Of a DNA stretch of 64,000 nucleotides, positions 63,001-64,000 are shown one piece after another. The position numbers and the translations under genes are program-made. The notes under the pieces are model-generated. The model did not search any database. It was not told the origin of the DNA and saw only the letters and a program-made list of their open reading frames with translations. Within the stretch, counting starts at the first letter, position 1; the number at the start of each line of letters is the position of its first letter. This stretch comes from Gorsachius magnificus (lineage: Eukaryota > Chordata > Aves > Pelecaniformes > Ardeidae), in assembly GCA_034008185.1 (NCBI GenBank), contig CM067081.1, positions 103,363,265 through 103,427,264 on the forward strand, read 5' to 3'.

Positions 63001-64000
63001 CCTTTTATTGGGTTCCAAATAAACCTGAGTTTGTAATTCAAGTCAGTATCTGCCATCTGTTCAGGTATGCAAGTCCAACGCACGCAAAAGATGGGATTTC
63101 AGTGGTCCCCGCTCGCTAGCTTTGCAGCACAAACATGTTCTTCACATGAAGAAAAAGAAAATGCTTTGACGTTTGTAAACAAAAGGAAGAGCTAAAATGG
63201 ACCCCTGGGATGCACAGGTGCTTTGTACAAACAGAAGATAACATTTTTCAATCTGAAAATGAGTATAATTATTTCAGGGCTATCTTTCTTATCATATTGG
63301 AATTTTTACAAATGATATTTTACAGGTAGCTTAGCCACCCCAGAGGCGGGTGTCCTCACTACACTGAAGAGCCCAAGACGCCTATGGACTCCCCCATCCT
63401 GAATTGATGGGTGGCTTCAGTGCCAAGATGAAGGTCCCATCTGCAGGGATGAAATGGGCGCTCGGGGCATTCACACTCTGCCGGTTCTGCCAGCACGCGT
63501 TCAAAATCCTGAACAGTCCAGTTATCTGTTCTGTCAGCATTTAGATTAAGGTCTATTTTTTTTCATGCAGATTTTGGTGTAAGGCCTGTGCTATGCTGAG
63601 AATTGAGAACATGCGCTCAGCTATGGCCTCTGCTGGGTACCTTCTCTGCCCCTGCTGGCCCTCCTCCCCCCAGCCCCTGTGTATCTCTCTCATGAAACTG
63701 GAAGGAAAGCTTCTCAAGACAGGGGTAACTCTCAGCATCTGCACAGACACCAACCCAATGGGGCTACGAAATTGCAAAAATATTGATGAAAATAGGGCTT
63801 GGATTCCTACCGATGGTCTTGAGGCAAAATCCCCATCTTCCAACAACAACCACAAGAAGACGTCGCCACCTCTGCTGCCTGGGTTTTGAAATGACACTAA
63901 TGGGGTGGGCAGCAGTGGGGCATGCGTGGGCCAGGGCTGTCCGCTTGGGAACCACACTGGAACAAGGTTTTTGGAGACATCCCATACACACAAACACATA
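57084..64000. other. Unique sequence to the window edge
   Basis: About 6.9 kb without recognised transposons. The part at 57,850-58,430 is GC-rich with overlapping chance frames (up to 169 codons, minus). AATAAA signals at 58403 and 63018 lie in sequence that could end a transcript, but no upstream exon can be supported. A 148-codon minus-strand frame at 63553-63999 runs off the edge and has no recognised domain. Confidence 0.45.

Noticed and set aside
63553..63999. 148-codon minus-strand frame running off the window edge
   Set aside because: No recognised domain, and it overlaps a frame on the other strand. It could only be judged with sequence beyond 64,000.
1..64000. CRISPR arrays, tRNA or rRNA genes, bacterial operons
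   Set aside because: No regularly spaced identical repeats, no cloverleaf-type promoter boxes, no Shine-Dalgarno-led gene series, and clear avian retroelements throughout.

Overview
The window looks like nuclear DNA from a bird, and most of it is non-coding. The main evidence is a set of CR1 LINE copies. They carry the CR1 ORF2 C-terminus, the short octamer-like 3' tails (variants of GATTCTATGA) instead of poly(A), and the extreme 5' truncation typical of avian CR1. A compact solo LTR with a 5-bp target-site duplication and ATTAAA signal fits an avian ERVL-type element. There are no bacterial operons, tRNAs, rRNAs or CRISPR arrays. The long open frames in the GC-rich stretches read as chance.

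Layout. 1-1,000: near the left edge, on the minus strand, is the best candidate host coding exon (about 766-951, followed by a consensus GTAAGT donor). Any further coding exons of that gene would lie off the left edge. 1,000-13,000: unique AT-rich sequence with short tandem duplications, a Z-DNA-prone tract and one weak mini-exon candidate. 13,084-15,758: two CR1 copies of one subfamily in opposite orientation. 15,760-23,560: unique sequence containing an overlapping double palindrome. 23,565-24,535: an old, heavily diverged CR1/L3-like LINE. 24,560-25,940: unclassified sequence, then a CpG-rich segment that may be LTR-derived. 25,940-44,890: a long repeat-poor stretch with a TTTA microsatellite, two small exon-like frames (about 35.3 and 36.6 kb), an alternating TG/TA tract and a small CpG-rich patch near 40.1 kb. 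44,895-46,850: a degenerate tandem repeat, the solo LTR and a 55-bp CR1 stub. 46,850-53,320: nothing identified except a GT run. 53,330-54,340: a small exon candidate and a CpG-rich block, with a CR1 copy beginning at 54,352. 56,975: a CR1 of another subfamily with a TAGAC-type tail. The rest to 64,000 is unique.

No gene product in the window can be named with confidence. The best reading is a gene-poor intergenic or long-intron interval next to, or inside, a minus-strand gene that continues off the left edge. I found no coherent new multi-gene system. The points most worth checking are the precise solo LTR, the inverted CR1 pair, the few exon-like frames and the CpG-rich blocks.
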